Of a stretch of 64,000 nucleotides of DNA, positions 21,836 through 33,767 are shown piece by piece. Numbering within the stretch: the stretch's first letter is position 1; every line of letters starts with the position of its first letter. Both the position numbers and the translations under genes were made by a program. Location of the stretch: positions 62,001-126,000 of the forward strand of contig CAJQUW010015652.1 of NCBI GenBank assembly GCA_907163375.1. Reading direction: 5' to 3'. Origin of the DNA: Prostheceraeus crozeri (lineage: Eukaryota; Platyhelminthes; Polycladida; Euryleptidae). The notes beneath the pieces were generated by a model. That model saw only the letters and a program-made list of their open reading frames with translations, was not told the origin of the DNA and searched no databases.

Positions 21836-24800
21836 GTTCTAACATTGCTACAATTTGAAATACTGTTATGAGATGCTGCTTTTTGTTAAAGCCATAAACC
21901 ATTTGAAACCGTCTTCAAACGTGACAGTGTGATTAAATAAATGAAAGTAAAAGACGCGTTTTTAAAGGCTTAAAATATAAACATTTTACAGCAACCTATC
22001 GAATTGCTAGTTTAAAAAGCTATATAGCCTTTATAAGGTTGACATGACACAGGATTTGCAAAATGTTATTATTCCTTCTGTATTGCTATCGTGATCAGTA
22101 AATTGCGTGTTAATTTATCCAAAAATGTGAAAAGTTGCATATTACTGTACTGTGTATTACATATGTACTGTGTTTCACCTTGAGTTCATTTAATGAAATC
22201 GAAACTGTATGCACATTGGGGATTCAATAAATGCTGATTTGTTGCCCTACCTAATATACTTATTCTATGCTTGAATCATCCTCATTAACATTATCATTAA
22301 CAATTATCTTTCGAAAATTTGAAAAAGGCAAAATTCAGACCTTTTACATTTTTCAAAACATGTCATGCATTGACCAAATCCATTAATATTTTAGAGTGCA
22401 GTCCTAGCTAGCATCTGCACATACGCAGCCAGTAATTATTCTTTCTTGATCATCTTAGATTTAGCTTCTATGGATTCAACATTACAAAAGCCTGTTCATG
22501 TGCCAGCAAGAATGAGCTTCTTTGAGCTGACACTGTTTGTAGATGATAAAGATCGATCTGAAGTGACCTTGTGCTTCCCAAGGATGACAAACATACAACT
22601 TGCAGGCCTCTAATCAGAGGAGTCATTCTGCTACAAATGCGGAAGAAAGAGGCATGCGGTTTAGCTTTGAAAGATGACACGAATGTTGCTACCGAAGGAC
22701 CAAATCGCCCTTCCATTGTAATGAGTTAATTACCGGTCCGAAACCAATCCCACTGAGATAATTTACTTCGATTAACTGCAAATGCAACAGAGAAAAAGTC
22801 CCTCGGTTTGTAAACAAACGGAAGCTTCGATTTGGTCCTCAGTTAAATCAGTCCGTGAAAAGTCAGACGTTTCAGTTCCAGACATCAAGAAATCAATCAA
22901 AATATCATTGTAGTTGAGATCTGTACATTTAATGGCCGTCTCCTTCGTACATTTTAATATCAATCAACTTCCATCACGATCGCATGAGTATAAAATGAAC
23001 AGCCAGCGTCGCTCTAAGTCGTCGAAATATCTTTTACTTGTCGAATTTTTTCATCTCTTTTCAAACAGCAGCTTCCAAGCCTCACGATCTCACGCTGGAG
23101 TATCATAAACTCCAATTAATGTTTGGCGACACGTATAAGACGTGTTAGAATTGATATCCTTCTGCTTGTTGGGAACGTTAATCAGGTTTCATTACCATCA
23201 AATGAATTTCATCTCCAGTTAATTGCCAGTGCGATTATCATAACGTTTAGATTTGCTACGCTCTGATTATATGATCGCATTGAGAGCACTCAGTAAATTC
23301 ATGTCGACTTGGAGTGAGTACATCTGTGAGAGGCTCCACGAGGCTTTGGAAATTCTGAGGACAAACTTGTCAGATTCATCATTAGTCTTTGTTTACAATA
23401 TCTGTTTCCAACTTCTAGAAATGGTTTTCATTGATGTCAGAATTTGTTGGGATATCTTTGAAGGTTGATATTCTTGAAAATCAATGCGTGTCGGATGACA
23501 ATTTGAGGTAGTTATTCGATAATTTTAGACAACGATTTGTGACGTCGATATTCAAGGAAGTCAGATACCTTTCACCTGTACAGAGTTATCAACCAACAGG
23601 GACTTCCGGTACATCAAAATCAAACAAATGTCATGCACTTAACATACATGATCTGTAAGTATGCACTTATACAAAGAACTGTGATTTGCAATTCAGACAG
23701 TGCGTCTGCAGGTTATCAATGCCATGGAGTCTGTACTCAACATTTTATCAACTCAAGTAAATAGTCCGAGAAGGCGTTTGATTGGAGGTATAATGTCTGG
23801 CATAGGATTCAGTACGAACTTAGTAAGACAGACAGATCATATCAAAAAAACATGCGACTAAACACGATCCTCAAATCACAACTCTAGAAATGAAATGAGT
23901 TCTTGTGGCAGTAAATACAAAATTATTTTAGGCTTTGTAAGATGCATTAACTGAAACCTATGCCGGTAAGAGTGATTGTCATCCCAAAACATTGATTATT
24001 TCTAAAGTAGCTAAATTTAAAACTATTACTTTCAAGCATTTTCATTGCCATATCTAAAGAGGTAGTATAGCGTGTATTGTCACAAAACTGTATCGTGCAC
24101 AATGTTTCTTGCCAAACATAGCGATGAACAAAGCAATTTCTGTTTTCCGAAACATTGAACACATGCTATTCATACTATCTACTTACACCGTAATTTGAAA
24201 ATGTCCAACAAGGTTTAAATGTCATTCTAATTAAAGAAATTTTAATTCCTTTTTCTTTTTTCTTTTTCCTTTTTCGATTAATTTCTTTTTATCTTTCGCC
24301 GCACAGATAGTGATTGGCTTTTGCTTTTCTTAACTATATTTCGGCGAACCGCCCGTCTCAATCAGATTTTGAATTTACAGCGATATCATCTAACAAGGAC
24401 TATGATTTCAAAATTAATTCTGGAAATATCTATTAAAGATATCATGGGTGAATGGGGAAAGAAGGTGAAGTCGAAGACAAGGAAGTCAAAATAGCACGTT
24501 TCCATGTAAACTGGTCACAATATAGGAATTATAGCTATCTGTCGAGGGCATAAATTGGAGGATATCCGAGGTCGCGCAGTGCACGATATGCTGTGATGTG
24601 AAGGCGTGTGCACTTTCATGGCTAATGTTGTTGAGAAGCCGAAACATATTTTAGAAAAACAAAGACAAATTATTGTCTGTACGTAGAAAGATTAATTTAA
24701 TTTTCTTCCATTAAAATGTTATCGAAATCTTCTTTACAAATTCAATTCTTATTGCTGTAAATCGGTATAAATCAAGATTTACTTTGTTATTTTAGACATC

Positions 24801-24978
24801 TATGCATCAGATATAGCGATCACAGTTGCTATCTGTTGCATGATGACCAGAAAATAACATATGGGGCCTATGCTCCTTTGAAAATAGGATTGAACTCAGA
24901 AATTAGACCCACACTTAGACTGTTTTGGACCTTTTCATTTTACAGTATATCGATTTCTGAGTGGCAAAATATTTACAT
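21836..24978. other. nothing recognised, with a pyrimidine run
   Basis: A TTTTTC-rich pyrimidine run lies at about 24243-24293. Open frames of 60-80 codons on both strands show no domain. Confidence 0.45.
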
Positions 24979-25481
24979 CACAGAATTAGATTGTTTAAGC
25001 GAATCACTGTGCTAGAAGTACAAACTGATTCAAAACGATGGCACATGGAGGAACTTACTAAGTGGGCAAAAAAAATTTTAATTCCTTGTCGAGATACAAA
25101 AAACAGTCGTGCGCCGCTTGCGGATTGCTGTGAATTCCTTCAAAATGCTCCGATCGCCCCGATTCCTTCAGATTCGAAGAAATCAGATGATTTGGAGTTT
25201 TTCCGATTATGTTGGGCCCTCCGATCATTATTAAAAAAATTAGCAGGCGCATGAAAAAGGGTTCCCAAACTTCTCTATAGAACTTGAGATCGACTGTGTG
25301 ATCCGGTTGGTAACAGTTACTGAAACGTCGCACAATTTGGTCTGTCTAATGTTGAACTGGCTGCTCATTGTTCGATCGCTATGGTATTATGTCAACAAAT
25401 TGTGCCATTTCATTAGCATTACATATATCAATGTTTCCTTTCTAGCCGAACAGAAGAAAAGATAACCTGTCTAATTTTGTG
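24979..25481. mobile_element. hAT-like MITE (CACAGAATTAGA family), copy 1
   Basis: Starts CACAGAATTAGATTG and ends with CTAATTTTGTG, the inverse with one change. Flanks ATTTACAT (24971-24978) and CTTTACAT (25482-25489) form an 8-bp target duplication with one mismatch. The body matches 31342-31863 throughout. The 8-bp duplication points to a hAT-type transposase. The open frames inside are not conserved between copies. Confidence 0.82.
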
Positions 25482-25489
25482 CTTTACAT

Positions 25490-26189
25490 AGTCTATCAAC
25501 ATATACTCTTAATGACGCACAAGTTCATTTTTCTGTGATTAGTGAAAACTTGTATTTTAATGCGATAGTGCTTTCCAAAGTTACATTGCGATAGCATGGA
25601 CGCGACAATGTATTTCGACAATTTAATCAAGCAATTCAATGGATATATGTTTTGCAATGTTAATATTATGATGGAACAAAAATTTCAATTGTCATGTAGA
25701 AGTTAAAAATTATTTATGAAACTGGTATTTAAATGCGCATATCACGCTTTCAAAATAAGAATTGATCAACCATAGATTCTGACTTTTTATCAAGAATTTT
25801 TACCAAGAATAATTTGGTGTCTCTCCTCTCTGATATCACTTGAGATTTTCAATTGACATTCCGAGTGTCTCAATTATTCATATAAACTTGTTTTGTTCTA
25901 AATCCAAGTTGTCAAAAAATATTCTAGATCAATTCAGTAGTTCCAATTCATTGATATATAGGCATATATAGCTGTCATCAGTTGATTGCTCAGAGAATTC
26001 CAATTCAAAGAACACCCAATCATTTCAGCAGCTGGCCATTGTTTTAAGGGTTTAGCATCATTTGATGATTCATTTCGACAATTTTATCATCTTCATCATG
26101 AACTGCTTCCAGATAGAATCTTTTGATTTCATAATGTTTGGTCCAATTTTTTCATAATTAATCAATTTCTTGTTCTCCTGTGCCTTTTC
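25490..26189. other. nothing recognised
   Basis: AT-rich non-coding DNA. Confidence 0.5.
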
Positions 26190-26395
26190 CCGCTAGGTAG
26201 GGTCGGCCGCAACCTCAATGCTCCCCCATACTGGGGGCTTCGACGGTGCTGACATAGCCCGACTTTAATTAGGATTATTGTGATCTTTTAGTCCGGATGT
26301 CCTCCTGACCTCCAATGACACTTTGGGGGCTCGACCTCTGAACCTAGAGATCGTTAGGCCAAGCACTTAACCACTGTGCCTCGGAGCCTCGGAGA
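26190..26395 (-). mobile_element. tRNA-derived SINE
   Basis: Read on the - strand, a tRNA-like head has A box ACAGTGGTTAAGTG (26377-26364) and B box region GAGGTCGAGCCCC (26337-26325). A unit-specific body follows, containing GGGCTATGTCAGCACCG, a GC-rich hairpin CCCCCAGTATGGGGG and CGGCCGACCCTACCTAGCGG. The body is clearly GC-richer than surrounding DNA. A single copy is in the window. It has no hammerhead motif and is unrelated to the hammerhead SINE. Confidence 0.65.
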
Positions 26396-27478
26396 CCAAT
26401 TAATCAACTTATCAAGCAGCATTCATCGACATGTACAATTCTTTAGCTTCTTTTCACAGAGCAGAGAATTAGAGGTCATTTTTCACATAACGAATGAATT
26501 TGTCCTGTAATGATTTTCCTTTATGTTACTGGCCATAATTTGTGTTATTCGCTGTGTTTATATTCTCTTCATTTCTTGTAATTCCTTGAATAGCTTAGAG
26601 AAATGCTCTATGATATCACTGTGATTTGATCATGAGAATGAAGATATAGACTCACGGCAAGAGAATTCTTCCCACAAGTTTTTCATGGAGCATCATACCC
26701 AATCATATGGAATCCACGATATCATCAAGCTTCTATTGTTTTCAAATATCAGCCTGTTTTTGAAATGAAATATTTGATTCATCATGTCAATCAATTCGTA
26801 AGAGAAGAAATTTGGAGAATTCATTTTCAAATGTAGAAAATTATCAAAATGCAGCGTCGTTCGTGCTATCTATTCTGTTACAATTGATTCTTAATGCCAA
26901 CCTCTACATCTGAGATGCATTCAAATATGATGCGGATGTCTCAAGTTTCAGTAGAGATGGATAATTATAACAATGTTTCGGAAAATCAAATTTTAACCTT
27001 ATCAATATCAAGCTGTGAAGTATCTCTATCAAAAGTATTGTACCGAGTGGGCTGAAAATCCCTGTACAACATATTTGACATGTGAAGTTTCATTTGCTCA
27101 AATTCTTTCAGTTTCGTTCTATAAATGGTAATTCAAGTTTTTTAAAAATGATTTACTAGTTTTTGAAAATTTTGAAATTTCGCTAAGTTTGGCTTTTAAT
27201 GACTGAAAATTTGTGATGCCTTGAATGCATCACATTTGGGTACAGATTCACCCGTCTATACAAAATGAATTGATAATGTTGATATGCGAAAGGGGTGCAA
27301 TTCGGGACTACAATGCAAGGAGATGCGGATATGAAGTGGGAAAATCCAATCTGTGAAATGATATGTTCCGAGATTAAGTGCCTTCAAATGAGATTCTTTA
27401 GTCTAAAGGAAAATTGAAGACCCAAAATATTCAGAAGATTTAGAAAATAAACAAACAGCAAGACGATATTTGAAGCTA
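26396..27478. other. nothing recognised
   Basis: AT-rich non-coding DNA. Confidence 0.5.
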
Positions 27479-27953
27479 CACTAGGTGACATGCCACGCTC
27501 AATCACGCGTAATTCACGCGTGAACCACGCGTAATTACACATGACCCAAACATCCGTGGCTATGCGGGATATTGCTGCAATATAAGTTATATAAGTTAGT
27601 ATAGTTGGCAATCCTGTTATATAGACATTGCGTCTCATGTGTCTGCATGGATCAGAGGCTAAACAATGTGATAGGACCTCAATTTCATGCTCAGGGAAGA
27701 CAGAACATGCTTAGTGGTTCATCCGTGGTTAAAGCGGCAGCGCAGACAACCGTGGACGACGCGCAAAGTATAAACGCTCGCCCGCGCGTATTCATAAACA
27801 TTTCCCATGTTTTAACAGCATCGGATGAAGTGATTTCTGACTCTTAGTGCAGCGCGTATGTACGCGGGTAGAAGAATAGAATGTCTTTAGCCACGGATGT
27901 TTGGGGTGTTCCGTAATTACGCGTGAATCACGCGTGGCATGTCACCTATAGTG
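27479..27953. mobile_element. TA-flanked MITE with ACGCGT palindromes in its ends
   Basis: The ends read CACTAGGTGACATGCCACGC and the inverse of CACTATAGGTGACATGCC, flanked by TA (27477-27478 and 27954-27955). The inverted arms are about 80 bases, up to the shared words AAACATCCGTGGCTA. The left arm carries three ACGCGT-type motifs and the right arm two or three, forming small palindromes. The interior is GC-richer. The TA duplication fits the Tc1/mariner-like group, and the length of 475 bases and lack of a transposase make it non-autonomous. Confidence 0.8.
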
Positions 27954-28264
27954 TATGTCCGATGTCTACATTGTATAGATGATCATGAGATGATTCCTAG
28001 TCTCATGCCGCTAAAGTCCTGTACTCACATTGAAACCAATGCACTTCCTTTAGAGTTAGTAGAAGGAGCAGCAAAATTCTGAAGTTACAGAAAATGCTTT
28101 CAAAATTTATCATGAATTTGTCTTACTTTTGAAATTCTGTCCTGACCAACTGTTTATCGAAGACAGTAAAAAATTGGTCATTTCAAGCTTCTTTTGTCTG
28201 TAGTTTGAATGGTGGCACGGCTGCCTACTCCGCTTGCAGGAACCATTACATATCCAGTCTAACC

Positions 28265-28518
28265 CATAGAAATCGACAACAATAAAACCTCTAGAACGGA
28301 GGTTAAACTTCATGCAATACACAATAGTGGCACATAAATCGCACGCATTTTCGCTTAGATACACTTGTCAACGGCTGTATCATTGGGTCAGAATCAGTCA
28401 CATGTGTAAATGAAAGCTTTTCATTGGTCATTCATGCCCCAACTTAGTTCCCCGGCGTGCCGCGGCCTTAAGTCAATTTCCATTCTAGTCAACTTCAGTT
28501 AAACAATCTATTTCTATG
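28265..28518. mobile_element. CATAGAAAT-family MITE with perfect 8-bp duplication
   Basis: Starts CATAGAAATCGA and ends with the inverse of CATAGAAATAGA. The 8-bp flanks GTCTAACC (28257-28264 and 28519-28526) are identical. Length 254 bases. This is the cleanest single copy of the family and defines its ends, suggesting hAT-type mobilisation. Related copies lie at 15262-15740, 32351-32605, 32614-32869 and 34966-35223. Confidence 0.88.
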
Positions 28519-28526
28519 GTCTAACC

Positions 28527-30059
28527 TGATGTCTGTTATCAGTCCCATAGTGACTCATTTGTGCTTGCCATAGAAATTAGTGATTCTATGGAATTTGCAT
28601 AGATAGCTATGTCTGCTGGCGACGAAAAGACAATAGATATTAACAGTCTCACATCCATAGAAATAGAATGTCTGTAGACTCTTCTATTTCCATGTTTACA
28701 TGAATCACTAGGGCTCAGCACCTGCAGAGACACTCAACACGCGCACGTGCTGATGAGCGCGCTCAATGACATCATCCATTACTTGACTGGATTGCCTCCT
28801 TGGATTTGTGATTTTATCACATCGTATTGAAGTAATGAAACAATAATGAGGCAATTTCCTTACGGTGTCATCTATTTTCATCTCCACAAATCTGAAAATG
28901 GCCTTTTTGATGAACTTTCAGGTGTTGGTGCCAATCATTACGTAATACAATGAGATTAGGTCACTTAACTTTAATTGCTCAGGTCAGACATGGCGATCTT
29001 TCAATAACGATCAACTTTCTGCTGCAGTAATTGCCAAGTCTTAGGCCTCTACCGAATCATTAAAGATCTGCGAGGACAGACAGCCACACCCGTATGCAAT
29101 GAAATTGAATGGATAAAATGTCCCGCATCCTTCCTTCACACATTGCTGTCCCGTCAATTGAGATCAGAGTAAAGGCCTCATGGGTCTCTACACTTGGCGC
29201 CATAATGAACTTTCATACATCAAAAAACTTCAGTAAGTGCATCTGGCGTGACAAGTTTGTCTAGCAAACATCAACACTGATCCGATGATTACTCAAGAGC
29301 TTCAGCGTGATGGCGTTGTCCTTCGTAAGAAGTATCCAGAAACTCATGAATCCTTTTAATTTGTTCTGACAAAAGCGCTTAGTGAAGATAATAATCTCAT
29401 CGCTGTTCACATTAGGAGATGTTTCGTCCTTCATGAAAGCCATGTTTTTTTACAGCAAGCAGAGAGCTGCATTGATGGTGTCTGCTTTCATTAGAACATC
29501 AAGTCCGACGTGAAGGACACGTGAGACATCCTATTTGCATGTTAGTGTAGAAAGGGCATTGTTCTCGAATCAAGATCAACAACTTGTGTCGGTTCAGACG
29601 TGTCATTGACGGCGTTCACGTAATCTAGACAGAGTTGTAGCCGGGCAAATCCAACCACAATGCGTTCTAAGAATAAAAAACGCCGGATGGCACTGCCGGC
29701 GAAGGACAAGAGAATGGTCTGAATCATCAGAAGACTGCGAGTTTGTAATGTCACACAATTTGCATACAGTTTTACATCACAGTTAACACAGTTCCTGTAT
29801 AAATCTATTATTAGTTTTATAAATACTATGTCATTTATTCTTTAAAGTGATGTAGAAATTCATGTACAATTTTGATAAAATTACTCACAATATATCGCCT
29901 TTCGGCAAGAATTTGCAACTGTGCCAGGTTTCAGTGTTTTTCCTCCGTCAAAATTGCCATAAATCAACAAAAAGCTGTTGTCCATTCAAGTCTCACTAAC
30001 CTAAGCAAAACGAAAAGGCGGATTTTTATGCCTTTCACTTTGGTGAGCTGCAGCGTATA
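28527..30059. other. nothing recognised apart from an R1 repeat piece
   Basis: The R1-like block lies at 29885-29945. No exon or RNA gene is visible. Confidence 0.45.
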
Positions 30060-30216
30060 CAGTCCGTTTCATAAAAAGTGGATCATCCTAAAATTTGACT
30101 AAATAAAACATAAGTATGATACAGAAAGCATTTTTCATGTTATTTCATGTCCCTAATATATTTAAATGTCCTTATATAATCTGATAAGCGATGATACAGT
30201 AACGGTTCTTAAGAAG

Positions 30217-31212
30217 CTAATATTTTGTGGCCCTACCCTCATTGTCAATGACATTACCAATTCGTCTAGGCATTGATTCGATGATATCGTTGATTTTTGA
30301 CTGATCTAAAATTCTCCACTCTCTTTTTAACAGTGACGTAAGTTGTGATACGCCATCTGTACGTAGCAGTGAACGACGAACGTTACGTTTTAGAATACTC
30401 CATACATTTTCTATGGGATTTAGATGAGGAGAACGAGCTGGCCAAGATAATGTCCTAAGCCCTAATTGAGACTTGCATAAGTGGACTCTACTACTCCTGT
30501 GACACGTAGCATTATCATCCATAAATAACCAAGTCGATGGATCACCAAGTTGATCTGTCATTTGGCCAATGTTCATTCGTAAAACATTCACATAGCGTTC
30601 AGAATTCATGGTTCCTTGCTGCATGTGAAGTTCAGAGCGGCCATTGGTCCAAATGCCAGCCCAAATCAGTAGAGCCGCACCACCTTGTACCCGGGGACGA
30701 TGTAAATGTCTCGGAATTTCCTGATCAGATTTTATCCATAATCTCAATCGACCATCACTATCCTTCAGACGGACTGATGCCTCATCAGACCAGACAACCC
30801 GATCCCATTGATTTCGCCAGTGACAATGACTCATTGCCCATCTGAGACGTCTTTTTGTATGCTGATCTGATAATTCGATCTGAGAGGGCCTCTTACAGCT
30901 CTTGAAATTCGACTCAATAAGTCTTCTACGAATAGTGGACTTAGAAATAGACGAGTCTACTGCAGCCATCTCAGTGAACGAGAGACTTGGATCAACTTTA
31001 ACAAATCTCAAAATTAGGCGGTCTCTACGTTTGGATGTTTTGCGTGGACGGCCAGAGGCCTCTTTACGACAGAGTCGAAAATCATCATTATGCCATCGAT
31101 GCACATTTGTGTAAGGGACATTTAGTCGCTTGCTTGTAGCTCGCAAAGAAAACCCTAGTTATAGCAAGGCTGACACTTTGCCTTTTGTGAATGCGATCTC
31201 GTTATTGTTCAT
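30217..31212 (-). pseudogene. Tc1-like transposase with one nonsense codon
   Basis: Read down from an ATG at 31212 the frame is 331 codons plus stop, close to the usual ~340 for Tc1. It has one in-frame TAA at codon 18 (31161-31159). Past that it is open for over 300 codons. Residues are numbered from codon 23 (31146), the start of the long recognisable part. An N-terminal helix-turn-helix region is seen (TSKRLNVPYTNVHRWHN, then a basic GRPRKTSKRR linker). The DDE catalytic triad lies in VVWSDEASV (D121), WLFMDDNATCH (D211) and SPHLNPIENVW (E246). The spacing of 34 residues between the last two is the DD34E signature of the Tc1 group. The enzyme would cut and paste the element at TA sites in the nucleus. 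The single stop suggests recent inactivation. A downstream start would lose the first helix needed for end binding. Confidence 0.93.
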
Positions 31213-31341
31213 TTGTACTTTGTATTGTTTTCAACCGGTAAGAGATAGATTTCTAGCTGAAAGCAATCAGGAGTGCTGCCAACACCACCGCAACGAAGTC
31301 AGGAAGCTATGGAACATGAAGTCCAGTTAATCACATGTAGC

Positions 31342-31863
31342 CACAGAATTAGATTGTTTATCTGTGTCACTTTGCTAGAAGTGCAAACTGATTCAAACAA
31401 ATGGCACATGCAGGAACTTAATAAGTGGGCAAAAAGAAATTTTTAATACCTTGCAGAGATAGGAAAAATAGTCGTGCGTCGCTTGCGGATTGCTCTAAAT
31501 TCCTTCAAAATGCTCCGATCGCCACGATTCCTTCAGATTCGAAGAATTCAGATCATTGCGCAAAAGTTTTCTCGATAATGTTGGGCCCTCCGATCATTTT
31601 AAAAAAAGTTAGCAGGCGCATGAAAAAACGTTCACAAACTTCTCTGTAGAACTTGACATCGACTGTGTCTCTTTGCTGTGTGATCCGGTTGATAACAGTC
31701 ACAGAAACTTTGTACAATTTGGCGTGTTTAATGCTGAACTGGCTTCTCATTGTTCGATTGCTATGGTATTTAGTCAGCAGATTGTGCCATTTCAATAACG
31801 TTGCACGTTCCAATGCTTCCCTTCTAGTCAAACGGAAGAAGAGACGACCTGTCTAATTCTGTG
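31342..31863. mobile_element. hAT-like MITE (CACAGAATTAGA family), copy 2, nested in Tc1
   Basis: Starts CACAGAATTAGATTG and ends TCTAATTCTGTG. The 8-bp flanks CATGTAGC (31334-31341 and 31864-31871) are identical. Inserted in the 5' part of the Tc1-like element, so it is younger than that element. It aligns along its whole length with 24979-25481. Confidence 0.92.
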
Positions 31864-32350
31864 CATGTAGCAGTTACATTATTGTTGATGAATAATGGTG
31901 CTATACTGGCTCTGATTGATCGATTTTCTTTATTTTTGTTTTGCTTGATAGCTTTTGGCTTGTAGAACAACATATTACATAACAAAGGAAACAAATGTAA
32001 TTTTATAAGAATGAGGTATGATTTTGTGTAACATTGCTAAATGAAGATCAAATTATCTACTACTTTTTTATCTATTACAGGAAAACAACTCAATATTCAT
32101 GCATGAAATTTCCAACAATGATATTAGTAAGCACAACTGACATATCTTCTAAATTTCAGAGAAATTCGTTCAAGTTTGGCGGAGTTAGACAAAGTTGAAG
32201 TTAAGGCGATGTTTAAGGGTGATCCATTTTTTATGAAACAATCTGTAGTTAACATTTCGATCGATTAACTGAATGAACAAAATAGAAACCAATGTGCTTG
32301 CAAGGGCATAAGATATTATTGCAAGTATCATTTTGACAGTCACTACCAAG

Positions 32351-32605
32351 CATAGAAATCGACAACAATAAAACCTCTAGAACGGAGGTTAAGCTTCATG
32401 TAATACACAATAGTGGCACATAAATCGCACGCATTTTCACTTAGATACACCTGTCAACGGCTGTATCATTGGGTTAGAATCAGTCACATGTGTAATTCTA
32501 GGCTTTTCATTGGTCATTCATGCCCCAACTTAGTTCCCCGGCGGTGCCGCGACCTTGAGTCAATTTCCATTCTAATTAACTTCAGTTAAACAATCTATTT
32601 CTATG
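32351..32605. mobile_element. CATAGAAAT-family MITE, left member of an inverted pair
   Basis: Same orientation and ends as 28265-28518 and 255 bases long. Preceded by CTACCAAG (32343-32350) and followed by CTACCAAG (32606-32613), an exact 8-bp target duplication. Confidence 0.9.
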
Positions 32606-32613
32606 CTACCAAG

Positions 32614-32869
32614 CATAGAAATAAACTGTTTATCTGAAGTTCGCTAGAATGGAAATTGACTCAAGGTCGCGGCACATCCGGGGGAACTAGTTTGGGGCAT
32701 GAAGAACCAATGAAGAGCTTCAATTTACCCATGTGACTGATTCTAACCGAATGATACAGACGTTGGCAGGTGCATCTGATTGAAAATGCGTGCGATTTAT
32801 GTGCCGTTATTGTGCATTGCATGAAGCTTAATTTCCATTCTAGAGGTTTTATTGTTGTCAATTTCTATG
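32614..32869. mobile_element. CATAGAAAT-family MITE, right member of the inverted pair
   Basis: Opposite orientation to its neighbour and 256 bases long. It starts CATAGAAATAAACTG and ends AATTTCTATG. Flanked by the same CTACCAAG on both sides (32606-32613 and 32870-32877). Together the pair can form a hairpin of about 250 base pairs with an 8-base loop. Confidence 0.9.
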
Positions 32870-33298
32870 CTACCAAGCCTTGGATTTAAATGCACTCATA
32901 GAAAGCCTGTCATATTGCTTTATCCAAATCTCTGCATTTATACAGTCGAACCTCTGTATAGTGAACCTCTACTAAGTGAAGCTATCCTCATAGTGAATTA
33001 AATTTTTGATCCCATCAAAAATGGTATACTTCGCGCTTGTTACATATCTCTACATAGTGAACATCTTCATAGTGAATAATCTCTTCATAATGAATACATT
33101 ATTTGGTTCTTTTGTTGTCTCAACCTCAACATATTGAATATTTTACATCAAGTATGTATTGATCTTTAATAATGCTTTGTAATTAATACGCATCCCATGT
33201 ACGTGTTATACTATTATTCAGGGCGAGTAGTTCGAAGTCTCCTAAGTTACTAAAGTCTACGAATCTACAATCTAAATTTAGATGCAAATCAATAGTTA

Positions 33299-33451
33299 AT
33301 GTGGCCAATAGTTTCAAGTTTATTAGCCTTGAATTCCTTAAAAGGAAAAGTGACATTAAAGCTTGATCAACAAGCTTTTGGTCGAATAGAAAACATGATT
33401 GATTCTGTTGACGAGCGACGTACTGTACAGACTCGTACAGACAGTTATTTC
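33299..33451 (+). pseudogene. Tigger/pogo-like transposase C-terminal remnant
   Basis: The frame ends in IENMIDSVDERRTVQTRTDS followed by YF. It resembles the conserved tail of pogo/Tigger transposases (acidic helix, then RxxQTKITDFF). Its position inside the matching terminal repeats supports this. The catalytic DDE domain is deleted, so it is not functional. The similarity is short and judged by eye. Confidence 0.5.
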
Positions 33452-33767
33452 TATCGTTCGTATGTAGGTTATAGTGTATGCAATACTGATTATTTCATAG
33501 TAGTTACATTTTGCATCTTGAGTCTGCATTATCATTTAATATGACATATTGTGATACAATACAGTATTACTGGTAATTATCCCTATATAAATTTGTTTCC
33601 TAAATAATTGTATTAGTTTTAATTATTTTGTATGATTGGTTTGACTTTGGGCTTATGCTTACTTTAAAAGCAATATTACGCTAAATTTTAGAAAACCTCC
33701 TTATAGTGAACTCTCCTCATAGTAAATTTTTTTATCTGGTCTCTTGAAATTCACTATTTGTATTTGT

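Larger units (their letters stand above)
30060..32245 (-). mobile_element. Tc1-like DNA transposon, full length, carrying a nested MITE
   Basis: The left end CAGTCCGTTTCATAAAAAGT is mirrored at the right end by TTTTTTATGAAACAATCTG, with TA on both sides (30058-30059 and 32246-32247). The element encloses a Tc1-like transposase on the - strand. Without the nested hAT-like MITE (31342-31863 plus its 8-bp duplication) the unit is about 1.66 kb, the normal size for Tc1 elements. The MITE sits upstream of the transposase, in the 5' untranslated part, so it does not cut the reading frame. Confidence 0.85.

Noticed and set aside
28751..28790. CTGATGAGCGCGCTC as a hammerhead
   Set aside because: No GAAA box or stem III follows in the required position.
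31653..31856. Frames inside the hAT-like MITE
   Set aside because: Not conserved between the copies at 24979 and 31342.
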